Notes: a model not told the origin generated them from the sequence alone. Numbered from the stretch's first letter, positions 1 through 8,773 are shown. The stretch: DNA of 64,000 nucleotides from CADEDH01 sp050330635 (GCA_050330635.1 JBHJNQ010000001.1:3178-67177), one strand, 5' to 3'. Translations and numbers: made by a program.

Positions 1-1
1 C

Positions 2-937
2 CACTCCAACCTCACGTACCGGGTCGACGACGCCGACGGGGTGTCGTACGTGCTGCGGCGGCCACCGCTCGGTCACGTCCTCGCCACCGCCCACGACATG
101 GCCCGGGAGCACCGCATCATCGCCGGCGTCGGCCGTACCACCGTGCCGGTGCCGAGGGCCCTGGGCCTGTGCGAGGACACCGACGTCAACGGCAGCCCCT
201 TCTACGTCATGAGCTACGTCGACGGGGTCGTACTCCACGACGCCGAGATCACCGACGCCGAGATGCCCGACCACGCCCACCGGGCGGAGCTGAGCGGGTC
301 GGTGGTGCGCGTCTTGGCGGAGCTCCACCTGGCCGATCCCGACGCCATCGGCCTCGGCGACCTGGGCCGCAAGGAGGCCTACCTCGACCGCCAGCTCAAG
401 CGGTGGCGGGGCCAGTGGGAGAAGTCGAAGACCCGGGAGCTGCCGGCCATGGAGGAGGCGTACCGCCTCCTCCTCGACGCCAAGCCGGAGCAGCGCTACA
501 CGGGGATCGTCCACGGCGACTACCGACTCGGCAACATGCTGATCGACCCCCACCGGGCCGATGTGGTCGCCGTGCTCGACTGGGAGCTGTGCACCCAGGG
601 AGACGTGCTGGCCGACGTGGGCTACGTGTTGAACAACTGGGTCCAGCCGGGCGAGGAGTCACCCCGGGGGGCCACGGCCGCCCCGACCCAGCACGGTGGG
701 TTCTTCACCCGGGAGGAGCTGGTCGAGGCGTACAGCGCGCTCACCGGCTTCGAGGTCACCAATGCCGACTACTACCGGGCCTTCCAGGGCTGGCGGCTCG
801 CCGCCATCGTGGAGGGCGTCCTCAACCGGTACCTCCAGGGGGTCATGGCCGACGACACGGTCGACACCGACTCGTACCGCGAGCAGGTGGAACGGATGGC
901 CACCGAGTCGCTCGCCCTCCTCCGCAGCCTCGGGTGA
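2..937 (+). CDS. Phosphotransferase family protein (ACAD10/APH-like), 5' end outside window
   Basis: Aminoglycoside-phosphotransferase (APH) fold protein of the group that resembles the kinase domain of ACAD10/ACAD11 and is often linked to acyl-CoA metabolism. The reading frame is open to the left edge and the first residues visible (HSNLTYRV, then the RRPPLGHVLATAHDM stretch) are already the conserved nucleotide-binding part of this family, so the start lies upstream. The catalytic loop HGDYRLGN and the downstream metal-binding DWE (LDWELCTQGD) are intact. The family is thought to phosphorylate small hydroxylated substrates, in eukaryotes 4-hydroxyacyl-CoAs; the substrate here is unknown. 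An internal GTG at 41 is not the true start because homology continues before it. Confidence 0.85.
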   Translation, partial: HSNLTYRVDDADGVSYVLRRPPLGHVLATAHDMAREHRIIAGVGRTTVPVPRALGLCEDTDVNGSPFYVMSYVDGVVLHDAEITDAEMPDHAHRAELSGSVVRVLAELHLADPDAIGLGDLGRKEAYLDRQLKRWRGQWEKSKTRELPAMEEAYRLLLDAKPEQRYTGIVHGDYRLGNMLIDPHRADVVAVLDWELCTQGDVLADVGYVLNNWVQPGEESPRGATAAPTQHGGFFTREELVEAYSALTGFEVTNADYYRAFQGWRLAAIVEGVLNRYLQGVMADDTVDTDSYREQVERMATESLALLRSLG

Positions 938-997
938 TGGCACCGGATCGCCAGATACCAGTCGCCGCCCGTTCAGCCCGTCGTCGTCCGCTCCCGG

Positions 998-1003
998 TAC
1001 TGT
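998..1003 (+). promoter_or_regulatory. Leaderless -10 box of surE
   Basis: TACTGT lies 7 nt before the surE ATG and there is no Shine-Dalgarno sequence, so transcription would begin at or next to the start codon. The same spacing recurs in front of many genes in this window. No convincing -35 box is visible. Confidence 0.5.
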
Positions 1004-1010
1004 CGGAACC

Positions 1011-1841
1011 ATGACCCGCCCCCGCATTCTCGTGACCAACGACGACGGCATCGACTCCGTCGGCCTCCACGTCCTGGCCCGGGCGCTCACCGCCATCGCC
1101 GACGTCACCATCGTCGCCCCCGACGAGGAGTACTCGGGGGCCGGTGCGTCCATCGGGCCCCTGCACATCATGCAGCCGGAGGTCCACCGGGTCGCGATCC
1201 AGGGAGTCGACACGGCGTGGACCGTCAACGGACCACCCGGGCTGTGTGTGATGTTCGCCCGGCTCGGCGCCTTCGGCCGCCTGCCCGACCTTCTCGTTTC
1301 GGGCATCAACCCCGGCGCCAACGTCGGCCGGTCGGTGTACCACTCGGGCACGGTGGGGGCGGGGCTCACGGCCCGCAACGGCGGCGTTCCCAGCCTGGCG
1401 GTCTCCCAGTCGGTCGTCGGCTTCGGGGTCGAGGGTCAGGGCTACGACGAGATGCTGGCCGGCCAGCTGTGGGAGACGGCGGCCGAGGTGGCGGTGGTGG
1501 CGGCAGCGGCCATGCTGGCCGACCCACCACCCGACGCCGCCGTGCTGAACCTGAACGTGCCCAACCTCCCCGTGGCCGACATCAAGGGGTGGCGCTGGAC
1601 CGAGGTGGGCCAGGTACCGCCCCGGGCGATGTCGCGGGCCGTGCTCGAGCCCAAGGCCGGCCACGAGGGGGCGTACAAGGTGAGGCTGTCCTGGGGCGAC
1701 GAGCGACCCCAGCCGGCGGAGACCGACACCGGGACCGTCCTCGCCGACTGCGTCTCGGCCACGTGGCTCAGCCGGATCACCGCCCTCGATCTCGACACCC
1801 CGGGGGTCGCCGCCGCCCTCGACGCCCTGTTCGAGCGCTGA
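1011..1841 (+). CDS. surE: 5'/3'-nucleotidase SurE
   Basis: Metal-dependent 5'(3')-nucleoside monophosphate phosphatase, cytoplasmic, 276 residues, normal for the family. The N-terminus carries the signature LVTNDDGIDS with the acidic pair that binds the divalent metal, followed by the active-site serine loop (DEEYSGAG) and the conserved INPGANVG asparagine motif that completes the metal site. The open frame extends further upstream, but the signature begins at residue 5 of the ATG chosen here and a leaderless -10 box sits 7 nt ahead of it. SurE works in nucleotide salvage and stationary-phase survival. It is followed by a roughly 400-nt gap that contains the glycine riboswitch, so it is probably monocistronic. 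Confidence 0.93.
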   Translation: MTRPRILVTNDDGIDSVGLHVLARALTAIADVTIVAPDEEYSGAGASIGPLHIMQPEVHRVAIQGVDTAWTVNGPPGLCVMFARLGAFGRLPDLLVSGINPGANVGRSVYHSGTVGAGLTARNGGVPSLAVSQSVVGFGVEGQGYDEMLAGQLWETAAEVAVVAAAAMLADPPPDAAVLNLNVPNLPVADIKGWRWTEVGQVPPRAMSRAVLEPKAGHEGAYKVRLSWGDERPQPAETDTGTVLADCVSATWLSRITALDLDTPGVAAALDALFER

Positions 1842-1948
1842 GGGCCCGTCGCCGACGTGCGATCCCGGCGGGGACCCCACAGCGGGGTGGACCATGGGAA
1901 GACGAACCCGGGGGGGCCGCCGGGCGGGTGGCGCCTCGACGGCCTGGC

Positions 1949-1954
1949 TATAGT
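1949..1954 (+). promoter_or_regulatory. Probable -10 box of the glycine riboswitch/gcv transcript
   Basis: TATAGT is an excellent -10 hexamer in otherwise GC-rich DNA and lies about 25 nt before the first riboswitch aptamer, where the transcript should begin. No clear -35 element is seen. Confidence 0.5.
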
Positions 1955-1975
1955 GCGAGCACGGTTTTACGCCAT

Positions 1976-2178
1976 GTGGGAGAGCGGTCGGCCTACCCGG
2001 TCGGCCCGCCGAAGGAGCAACCGCCCCGGAAACTCTCAGGTCCCCGTACCGCATGGACTGAACCGCTCTGGAGAGCGCTGGGCCTCCCCACATAGGAGCC
2101 AACCCAGCCACCGAAGGGGAAAACGGCTCGTCTCGCGGGCCGCCAATCTCTCAGGTAACCACGACAGAGGGGGCCGTC
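1976..2178 (+). promoter_or_regulatory. Tandem glycine riboswitch (two aptamers)
   Basis: Two consecutive glycine aptamers precede gcvT. The first (about 1976-2076) has the core GCCGAAGGAGCAA followed by AACTCTCAGG and closes with GGACTGAACCGCTCTGGAGAG. The second (about 2080-2178) has the variant core CACCGAAGGGGAAAACGG, then ATCTCTCAGGTAACCACGAC and AGAGGGGG. The paired 'CCGAAGG ... CTCTCAGG' cores in tandem are diagnostic for the gcvT RNA element. Known function: glycine binding switches on expression of the glycine cleavage genes. The expression platform between 2178 and the gcvT start is about 60 nt. No T-rich terminator is seen there, so control may act on translation initiation; that part is inference. 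Confidence 0.95.
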
Positions 2179-2242
2179 ACTGGCATCCCTTCGCGGCGGT
2201 GTCGGACGATCGTGACACATCGACAACCATCGCGAGGTGATG

Positions 2243-3385
2243 ATGGCCGACACGGCGCACGTCCAGACCACGCCCCTGCACCGCCTCCACCAGGAGCTGG
2301 GCGGACGCCTGGTCCCCTTCGCCGGGTGGGAGCTCCCCATCCAGTACGAGGGGGTCCTGGCCGAGCACCGGGCGTGCCGCACCGCCGCCGCCCTGTTCGA
2401 CGTCAGCCACATGGGCATCGTCGAGCTCCGCCCACCGACCGGGCACGACGTCGACACGGTGGCCGACGCCCTGGAGACCGTGACCCCGGCGGCCATCGCC
2501 ACCCTGGAACCCGGCCGCCAACGCTACGGCGTGCTCACCACCGCCGACGGCGGCATCATCGACGACCTCATCGTGACCCACCGCCACGACCACCTGATGG
2601 TGGTGGTCAACGCCTCCCGTCGCACCGTCGATCTCGCCCACCTCCGCCACCACCTCGCCGACCGGGTGACGGTGGAGGAACGGACCGATCTCGCCCTCCT
2701 CGCCCTGCAGGGGCCGCAGGCGGTCGCAGCCCTCGGCCGCCTGCTGCCGGGGGCCGAGAACCTGGTGTTCCTCGACTTCGCCCCGATGACGGTGACCCTC
2801 GACCGGGGCGGCACCGTCGAGGTCGGGGTGTCACGGTCCGGCTACACCGGCGAGGACGGGTTCGAGCTGATGGTGCCAGCCGACCGGGCCGAGGACGTAG
2901 CCCGGGCCCTGCTGGCCCAGCCCGAGGTGTCACCGGCAGGTCTCGGCGCCCGCGACACCCTCCGCCTCGAGGCCGGGCTCCCCCTCTACGGCAACGACCT
3001 CGACGAGGGGACCAGCCCGATCGAGGCCGGACTGGCGTGGACCGTGCCGAAGCGCCGGCGGGCCGACGCCCGGTTCCCCGGAGCCGAGCGGATCCTGGCC
3101 GAGCTGGCCGACGGCCCACCCCGGCGCCGGGTCGGCCTCCAGCCGGCGGGCCGGCGCCCCGTGCGCGACGGTGCCGCCCTGCGGACCGCCGACGGCGACC
3201 CTGCGGGCCGGGTCAGCAGCGGCGGCTTCGGCCCGACCGTCGACCGGCCGGTGGCCATGGGCTACGTGCGGGCCGACCTGGCCACCCCGGGCACCCCCCT
3301 CGTGGCCGATGTCCGCGGCGCCGACGTCGACGTGACCGTCGCCGACCTGCCCTTCACCCCCCACAACTATCACCGAGGTGCCTGA
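2243..3385 (+). CDS. gcvT: Glycine cleavage system T protein (aminomethyltransferase)
   Basis: Tetrahydrofolate-dependent aminomethyltransferase. It takes the aminomethyl group from lipoylated H protein, releasing ammonia and 5,10-methylene-THF. 380 residues. The N-terminus has the family motif FAGWELPIQY and VSHMG, with the folate-binding beta-barrel fold continuing through the GYTGEDGFE segment and the LGARDTLRLEAGLPLYGND motif that holds the catalytic aspartate region. Three in-frame starts lie close together (GTG 2237, ATG 2240, ATG 2243). The last is preferred because GAGG at 2234-2237 then has proper spacing. It sits under the tandem glycine riboswitch and ends 3 nt before gcvP, so the two are co-transcribed. 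Confidence 0.95.
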   Translation: MADTAHVQTTPLHRLHQELGGRLVPFAGWELPIQYEGVLAEHRACRTAAALFDVSHMGIVELRPPTGHDVDTVADALETVTPAAIATLEPGRQRYGVLTTADGGIIDDLIVTHRHDHLMVVVNASRRTVDLAHLRHHLADRVTVEERTDLALLALQGPQAVAALGRLLPGAENLVFLDFAPMTVTLDRGGTVEVGVSRSGYTGEDGFELMVPADRAEDVARALLAQPEVSPAGLGARDTLRLEAGLPLYGNDLDEGTSPIEAGLAWTVPKRRRADARFPGAERILAELADGPPRRRVGLQPAGRRPVRDGAALRTADGDPAGRVSSGGFGPTVDRPVAMGYVRADLATPGTPLVADVRGADVDVTVADLPFTPHNYHRGA

Positions 3386-3388
3386 CAG

Positions 3389-6250
3389 ATGACCGACACG
3401 TTCGCCGATCGCCACATCGGGCTCCGTCCCGAGGACGAGGGAAAGATGCTGGCCGCCCTGGGGTTCGCCTCCGCCACCGACCTGCTGCGGGCGGCGGTGC
3501 CGGAGACGATCCGCCTCGACGGGCCGTTGGCCATCGACGAGGCGATGACCGAGGCCGAGGCCCTGATCGCCCTCCGCCGCCTGGCCGACCAGAACCAGGT
3601 GATGACGTCCTGCATCGGCATGGGCTTCAACGACTGCATCACCCCTGCCGTGCTTCGCCGCAACATGGTGGAGAACCCGGCGTGGTACACGTCGTACACC
3701 CCGTATCAGCCCGAGATCAGCCAGGGCCGCCTCGAGATGCTGCTGATGTTCCAGACGATGGTGGCCGACCTCACCGGGTGCGAGATCGCCAACGCCTCCA
3801 TGCTCGACGAGGCGACGGCGGCGGCCGAGGCCATGACCATGCTGCGCCGCCTGTCGACGACCGACCGCAACGCCTTCTTCGTCGACCGCGGCTGCCACCC
3901 CCCGACGATCGCCGTCGTCGAGACCCGGGCCCGCCCCCTGGGCATCGAACTGGTCATCGGCGACCCCGACGCCGACCTGGACCCCGACACCGTGTTCGGG
4001 GCCCTGCTGGCCCAGCCCGCCTCCACCGGCGAGGTGGTCGATCTCGGCCCGTCGATCGAGCGGTGCCACGAGGCCGACGCCCTGGTGGCGGTGGCGACCG
4101 ACCTGTTGGCCTGCTGCCTCGTCACCCCACCGGGGGAGCTGGGCGCCGATATCGTCGTCGGCTCCGCCCAACGCTTCGGCGTGCCCCTCGGCTTCGGTGG
4201 GCCCCACGCCGGGTTCCTGGCCACCCGCCGGACGTCGGCCCGCTCGCTGCCCGGTCGCCTCGTCGGGGTGTCGGTCGACCGGGCCGGTGATCCCGCCTTC
4301 CGCCTCGCCCTCCAGACCCGCGAGCAGCACATCCGGCGGGAGAAGGCGACCTCGAACATCTGCACCGCCCAGGCCCTGCTGGCCAACGTCGCCGCCGCCT
4401 ACGCCGCCTGGCACGGCCCCAAGGGCCTGGTCGACATCGCCACCCGGGTCCACCGCCACGCCGTGGCCCTGGCCGACGGGCTCGTCGACCTCGGTTACGA
4501 CGTGGGCGGCGCCTACTTCGACACCGTGACCGTCACCGTCGACGGAGGGGCGGCGGTGGTGGCCGCGGCAGTGGAACGGGGGATCAACCTCCGCATCGTC
4601 GACGACGACCGGGTCGGTGTCTCGTTCGACGAGACGACGACGGTCGATGTCGTCGGCCGGGTGTTGGCCGCCTTCGGCGGTGAGGCCGACCGGGCGTCCG
4701 AGCTCGTCGACGCCGCAGCGTCGGCCATCCCCGCCGGCCTGGTGCGGACCAGCCGGTTCCTGACCCATCCCAACTTCAATCGCTACCACACCGAGCACGA
4801 GATGCTGCGCTGGCTGCGCCGCCTGGCCGATCGCGACCTGGCCCTCGACCGCACGATGATCCCGCTCGGCAGCTGCACCATGAAGCTCAACGCGGCGGCC
4901 GAGATGGAGCCGATCTCGTGGCCCGAGTTCGCCGCCATCCACCCCTTCGCCCCGGCCGACCAGACCGCCGGCTACCGGGCCCTGATCGGCGACCTCGAGT
5001 CGATGCTGGCCGAGATCACCGGCTACCACCGGGTGTCGCTCCAACCCAACGCCGGAAGCCAGGGGGAGTACGCCGGGCTACTCGCCATCGCTGGCTACCT
5101 CGACAGCATCGGCCAGGGTCACCGCGATGTCTGCCTCATCCCCTCGTCGGCCCACGGCACCAACGCGGCCTCGGCCGTGCTCGCCGGTATGCGGGTGGTG
5201 GTCGTGGCCTGCGATCGCGAGGGCAACGTCGACCTGGCCGATCTGGAGGCCAAGCTCGACGAGCACGGCGACGACCTGGCGGCGCTGATGATCACCTACC
5301 CCTCGACCCACGGGGTCTACGAGGAGGCCGTGACCGAGGTGTGCCGCCTGGTCCACGAGGCCGGCGGTCAGGTCTACACCGACGGGGCCAACCTCAACGC
5401 CCTGGTCGGCGTGGCCAAGCCCGGCGCCTTCGGCTCCGACGTCAGCCACCTCAACCTCCACAAGACGTTCTGCATCCCCCACGGCGGGGGCGGGCCCGGC
5501 GTCGGGCCGGTGGGGGTGGCCGAGCACCTGGCCCCGTTCCTGCCCGGCCATCCCGTCGTCCCCGACCCGACGATTCCGGCGGCCGACGGCTCGGCCGGGG
5601 GGCGCCGTCAGGGGGCCGTGTCGTCGGCCCCCTGGGGCTCGGCCGGGATCCTGCCCATCTCCTGGATGTATGTGAAGATGATGGGCCCCGACGGCCTGCG
5701 TCGGGCCACCGAGACCGCGGTGCTGGCCGCCAACTATCTGGCGGCCGAGCTGAAGGATGCCTATCCGGTGCTCTACACCGGAGTTCGGGGCCTGGTGGCC
5801 CACGAGTGCATCATCGACCTCCGTCCCCTCACGTCGCTGACCGGGGTCACCAACGACGATGTGGCCAAACGGCTGGCCGACTACGGCTTCCACGCCCCCA
5901 CGATGTCGTTCCCGGTGGCCGGCACGTTGATGATCGAGCCGACCGAGTCGGAGAGCCTGCGTGAGCTCGACCGGTTCTGCCGGGCCATGCGCTCGATCCG
6001 CGACGAGATCGACGAGATCGTCAGGGGCGAGGTCGAACTGGGCGACAGCGTCGTCTGCCAGGCTCCCCACACGGCGGCCGTGGTGGTGGCCGACGACTGG
6101 GACCGGCCCTACACGCGGACGAGGGCGGCGTTCCCGCTACCCGGCATGGCGACCGACAAGTACTTCCCCCCGGTGGGGCGGATCGACAACGCCTACGGCG
6201 ACCGTCATCTCGCCTGCTCGTGCCCCCCGCTGGAGGCCTACGAACGCTGA
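3389..6250 (+). CDS. gcvP: Glycine dehydrogenase (decarboxylating), P protein
   Basis: PLP-dependent glycine decarboxylase of the glycine cleavage system. 953 residues, the single-chain form in which the N-terminal (alpha-like) and C-terminal (beta-like) halves are fused. It begins with FADRHIGLRPEDE, typical of GcvP. The PLP lysine is Lys692 in HLNLHKTF, followed by the glycine-rich IPHGGGGPG loop. It decarboxylates glycine and passes the aminomethyl group to the H-protein lipoyl arm. It lies 3 nt after gcvT with GAGG ahead of its ATG. The H-protein gene is not next to it, nor anywhere in this window, so it must be elsewhere in the genome. Expression is expected to follow the glycine riboswitch. 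Confidence 0.96.
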   Translation: MTDTFADRHIGLRPEDEGKMLAALGFASATDLLRAAVPETIRLDGPLAIDEAMTEAEALIALRRLADQNQVMTSCIGMGFNDCITPAVLRRNMVENPAWYTSYTPYQPEISQGRLEMLLMFQTMVADLTGCEIANASMLDEATAAAEAMTMLRRLSTTDRNAFFVDRGCHPPTIAVVETRARPLGIELVIGDPDADLDPDTVFGALLAQPASTGEVVDLGPSIERCHEADALVAVATDLLACCLVTPPGELGADIVVGSAQRFGVPLGFGGPHAGFLATRRTSARSLPGRLVGVSVDRAGDPAFRLALQTREQHIRREKATSNICTAQALLANVAAAYAAWHGPKGLVDIATRVHRHAVALADGLVDLGYDVGGAYFDTVTVTVDGGAAVVAAAVERGINLRIVDDDRVGVSFDETTTVDVVGRVLAAFGGEADRASELVDAAASAIPAGLVRTSRFLTHPNFNRYHTEHEMLRWLRRLADRDLALDRTMIPLGSCTMKLNAAAEMEPISWPEFAAIHPFAPADQTAGYRALIGDLESMLAEITGYHRVSLQPNAGSQGEYAGLLAIAGYLDSIGQGHRDVCLIPSSAHGTNAASAVLAGMRVVVVACDREGNVDLADLEAKLDEHGDDLAALMITYPSTHGVYEEAVTEVCRLVHEAGGQVYTDGANLNALVGVAKPGAFGSDVSHLNLHKTFCIPHGGGGPGVGPVGVAEHLAPFLPGHPVVPDPTIPAADGSAGGRRQGAVSSAPWGSAGILPISWMYVKMMGPDGLRRATETAVLAANYLAAELKDAYPVLYTGVRGLVAHECIIDLRPLTSLTGVTNDDVAKRLADYGFHAPTMSFPVAGTLMIEPTESESLRELDRFCRAMRSIRDEIDEIVRGEVELGDSVVCQAPHTAAVVVADDWDRPYTRTRAAFPLPGMATDKYFPPVGRIDNAYGDRHLACSCPPLEAYER

Positions 6251-6267
6251 CCGGTGCTCCGGGCCCG

Positions 6268-6286
6268 GCCGGCGGTAGACGCCGGT
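6268..6286. terminator. GC hairpin after gcvP (weak terminator candidate)
   Basis: CCGGCG-GTAGA-CGCCGG forms a 6-bp stem with a 5-nt loop between the convergent gcvP and DUF3499 genes. There is no U-tract, so it is only a candidate for a GC-type bidirectional terminator. Confidence 0.3.
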
Positions 6287-6332
6287 CGGGTCGGTGGGTC
6301 GGTCGGGAACCCGGGTCGGTCGGGCGCCCGGG

Positions 6333-7028
6333 TCAGCCGACCGAGGAGCGGAAGGCCCGTGACAACAGACGGCTCTTGGCCTGTAGCTCGCGGGGCTCGT
6401 CGTGGTCGAACTGGTAGTGCCAGGGGAACTTGTCTTCCTCGACCGTCTCTTCGTCGACGACGTTGCGCCGCTTGGTGGGGCGACTGGCCGGACCGCTGTC
6501 GGCTCGGCGACCACGGCGGGACGTCCCACCGTCGCCGGCCGTGGAATCCACGGCTTCGGCGTCATCACCGGCGTCGGAGGCCGGCGCGTCGTCGCCGACC
6601 GTCAACGGCATCGTCTGGAGCTGGCGGGAGACGGGAAAGGTCAGCGGATCGTCGTCCCCGATCGACGGTTCGCCGGCCAGGGGCAGCGCCCCGTCGGGCG
6701 GAGCCGTCGAGGGTTTGTCGAGGGGTCGGGAGGCCTGGAACAACGGGTTGACGCCGCTACGGGAGCGGGTGGCGGGCGGAGCCGACACGATCTCGCCGGT
6801 ACGGGGACCGAGCTCGCGCACCGGGGCCAACGTGCGGTTGCGGCTCCGGAGGTCGTTCATCGACCACCCCATCGGAGGTGTGGTGGCGTCGGCGTGCTGG
6901 GGGCACAGCGGCACGCCGTCCCTGCTGACCCGGGGGTCGACGAGCGAGATGGTCGACGACGGCGCGTCGATCTGCAGTGTCGCCGAGGACTCTCGTCCGC
7001 ACCCGGGCCTCCCGCACAGGAATACCAC
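6333..7028 (-). CDS. DUF3499 family zinc-ribbon-like protein
   Basis: 231 residues. The first 65 match the pattern of the actinobacterial DUF3499 family: CGRPGCGRESSATL, then LCPQHADATTPPMGW, i.e. two cysteines spaced like a zinc knuckle, a CxxH pair and the closing GW. The remaining 165 residues are low-complexity, proline- and acid-rich, and look disordered, ending in a conserved-looking patch (FPWHYQFDHDEPRELQAKSRLLSRAF). The function of the family is not known; I infer zinc binding from the Cys/His spacing. It is downstream of hsp20 on the same strand, but a strong hairpin at 7085-7114 separates them. It converges on gcvP. Confidence 0.7.
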   Translation of the reverse strand: MVFLCGRPGCGRESSATLQIDAPSSTISLVDPRVSRDGVPLCPQHADATTPPMGWSMNDLRSRNRTLAPVRELGPRTGEIVSAPPATRSRSGVNPLFQASRPLDKPSTAPPDGALPLAGEPSIGDDDPLTFPVSRQLQTMPLTVGDDAPASDAGDDAEAVDSTAGDGGTSRRGRRADSGPASRPTKRRNVVDEETVEEDKFPWHYQFDHDEPRELQAKSRLLSRAFRSSVG

Positions 7029-7084
7029 AAAATCGAAGTTAGCAGGTCCAGGACCGTGTGGGGAGCCCGGGCCAGAAACCAGAA

Positions 7085-7114
7085 GCGACCACCGGCGCCG
7101 TTGCCGGTGGTCGC
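7085..7114 (-). terminator. Strong terminator hairpin after hsp20
   Basis: A perfect 12-bp inverted repeat (GCGACCACCGGC and its complement) around a 6-nt loop lies 67 nt past the hsp20 stop. Read on the minus strand it is followed by TTCTGGTTT, a short U-rich run, as expected for an intrinsic terminator of the heat-shock transcript. Confidence 0.75.
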
Positions 7115-7180
7115 TTGCGTTCGGAGGGTCCTCATGGCCGCCCGGTCCCGGTCACCGGGCCCGGTCGGCGGTCGGTCGGG

Positions 7181-7660
7181 TCAGGCGTCCGCGCTCTCCT
7201 CGGTCTGTCCCTCGGATCCCTCGGATCCCTCGGCAAGACCGGTCTCGATCACCGGCGAGGATGCCTTGACCGAGATCTTGCGGGGCTTGGCCTTCTCGGC
7301 CACCGGGATGCGCAGGGTCAGGACCCCGTCGTGGTAGTCGGCCTCGATGTGCTCGGGGTCGAGACCCTCGCCGAGATGGACCTGGCGGCGGAATCGACCC
7401 TGGGGTCGGTCGTTGACATAGACCTGGTCACCCTCCTGCCGATCCCAGAAACGCTCACCCACGACGGTGAGAACCGAGCGCTCCACGCTGATGTCGAGGG
7501 TGTCGGCGGCCACACCGGGAAGGTCGATGTGGACCCACACGTCGGATCCCCGGCGGTAGGCGTCCATCGGGGCGAGGTACTGCGAGGTCTGGGTATCCGA
7601 GGCACCGGAGGCGAGCCGGTTGAAGACGTTGGCGAAGAACGGATCATTCTGCAGAAGCAC
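7181..7660 (-). CDS. Small heat shock protein, Hsp20/alpha-crystallin family
   Basis: ATP-independent holdase chaperone that binds unfolding proteins, cytoplasmic, oligomeric. 159 residues. The alpha-crystallin domain spans about residues 30-125: it opens with APMDAYRRGSDVWVHIDLPGV and closes with the conserved HDGVLTLRIPV motif (the G-V-L-x-L-x-x-P signature). The N-terminus (NDPFFANVFNRL) resembles Hsp18/Acr2-type actinobacterial proteins. The C-terminus is an acidic, serine/glutamate tail instead of a canonical IxI motif, although KPRKISVKA may serve. The start is a GTG with AAGGAG 6 nt upstream. It has a recognisable sigma70-type promoter and its own terminator, so it is monocistronic. 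Confidence 0.92.
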   Translation of the reverse strand: MLLQNDPFFANVFNRLASGASDTQTSQYLAPMDAYRRGSDVWVHIDLPGVAADTLDISVERSVLTVVGERFWDRQEGDQVYVNDRPQGRFRRQVHLGEGLDPEHIEADYHDGVLTLRIPVAEKAKPRKISVKASSPVIETGLAEGSEGSEGQTEESADA

Positions 7661-7706
7661 GATGGTCTCCTTGATGGTGTCGCTTGCGGTGTGGTCGATT
7701 GCTCAC

Positions 7707-7742
7707 AACATACCGCATGTTTCCTAACTTGACAATACTCAA
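7707..7742 (-). promoter_or_regulatory. hsp20 promoter with overlapping inverted repeat
   Basis: On the minus strand TTGTCA (7735-7730), a 17-nt spacer and TATGTT (7712-7707) form a good vegetative promoter, placing the transcript start about 40 nt before the GTG. The imperfect palindrome TTGA-N6-TCAA (7729-7742) covers the -35 box and could be an operator. It shares ACTCAA/TTGAGT half-site bases with HspR (HAIR) sites but not their 7-nt spacing. The 7690-7765 stretch is conspicuously AT-rich. Confidence 0.55.
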
Positions 7743-7855
7743 CTCATATTATGTGACCACCAAAGGTTTTGGGGGTGCCTCCTCACGCGCCGACCGTCGA
7801 CTGCGAATCACGGGTTGAGCGGCGACCCGGTCCTGCCGATGCAAGGAGGGTGATC

Positions 7856-8773
7856 GTGTCCGAGGCGCCGCCGATGACGCCCTACGGGGCCCGCCACATC
7901 GCCCCCGACACCCCCGTGCTGCGAGCCCGGGCGGCCGCCCGCCACGGTCTGCGGACCGTCGGGGTGGTGACCGCCCGCTATCGCCTCGTGCCCAACTACC
8001 TCATCATCGGGACCAAACGGGGCGGCACCACCTCGCTCGCCCGGTGGCTGCTCACCCACCCCGACGTCCGACCCCTCTTCCCGGCCCGGGAGACCCGCAA
8101 GGGTGTCTACTACTTCGACGTCAACTACGACCGGGGGGAGGCCTGGTACCGGTCGCATTTCCCCACCCGGGCGGCCCACGGGCTCCGGGAGCGGCGGCGG
8201 GGCCGGCCACTCCTGCTGGGCGACGCCACCCCCTACCACCTGTACCACCCCCACGCCGCCGAGCGGGCCCGCCGGCTGGTTCCCGGGGCGAAGGTGATCG
8301 CCCTGCTCCGCCACCCGGTCGATCGGGCCCAGGGCCACTGGGCGGAACGGACCCGCCAGGGGGTCGAGTCCCTCGACTTCGCCGCCGCCATCGCCGCCGA
8401 ACCGGCACGCCTGGCCGGCGAGGAGGAGCGGATGATCGCCGACCCCGGGCATGTCAGCTTCGCCCACCAGCACTGGTCGTACGTCGACCAGGGCCGCTAC
8501 GCCCGCAGCCTGCAGCGGTGGATGGCCGCCTACCCGGCGGAGCAGCTCCTGGTGCTGCGGAGCGAGGACCTCTACGCCGATCCCGCCACCGTCTACCGCC
8601 GGGTCCTCGACTTCCTCGACCTCGCCCCCCACATCCCCGCCGGTCGGCGGGGCTGGAACCGCAGCGCCAACGGTCCACTCGATCCGGCGATGCGGGACCA
8701 CCTCCGCGCCCTCCTCGACCCCGACATCGCCGAGCTCGAGGCCCTACTCGGACGTCATCTCGACTGGCGATGA
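7856..8773 (+). CDS. Sulfotransferase family protein
   Basis: PAPS-dependent sulfotransferase, about 305 residues. The 5'-phosphosulfate loop is LIIGTKRGGTTSL and the 3'-phosphate-binding motif is LRHPVDRAQGHWAE, similar to bacterial Stf-type and heparan-sulfate-type enzymes. It should transfer sulfate from PAPS to a hydroxyl on a lipid, sugar or small molecule; the substrate cannot be read from the sequence. The frame is open from 7769, but AAGGAGG at 7843-7849 makes the GTG at 7856 the likely start. Its TGA overlaps the ATG of a second sulfotransferase (ATGA), so the two are translationally coupled and may act in sequence on one product. Confidence 0.85.
   Translation: MSEAPPMTPYGARHIAPDTPVLRARAAARHGLRTVGVVTARYRLVPNYLIIGTKRGGTTSLARWLLTHPDVRPLFPARETRKGVYYFDVNYDRGEAWYRSHFPTRAAHGLRERRRGRPLLLGDATPYHLYHPHAAERARRLVPGAKVIALLRHPVDRAQGHWAERTRQGVESLDFAAAIAAEPARLAGEEERMIADPGHVSFAHQHWSYVDQGRYARSLQRWMAAYPAEQLLVLRSEDLYADPATVYRRVLDFLDLAPHIPAGRRGWNRSANGPLDPAMRDHLRALLDPDIAELEALLGRHLDWR

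Noticed and set aside
2930..5044. 704-codon minus-strand frame opposite gcvT/gcvP
   Set aside because: No family motif, low-complexity Gly/Val/Asp composition, and full overlap with two certain genes. It is a shadow produced by GC-rich third positions.
7722..7743. Canonical HspR (HAIR) operator upstream of hsp20
   Set aside because: The half-sites are present only in part and with the wrong spacing; kept only as a non-canonical inverted repeat.
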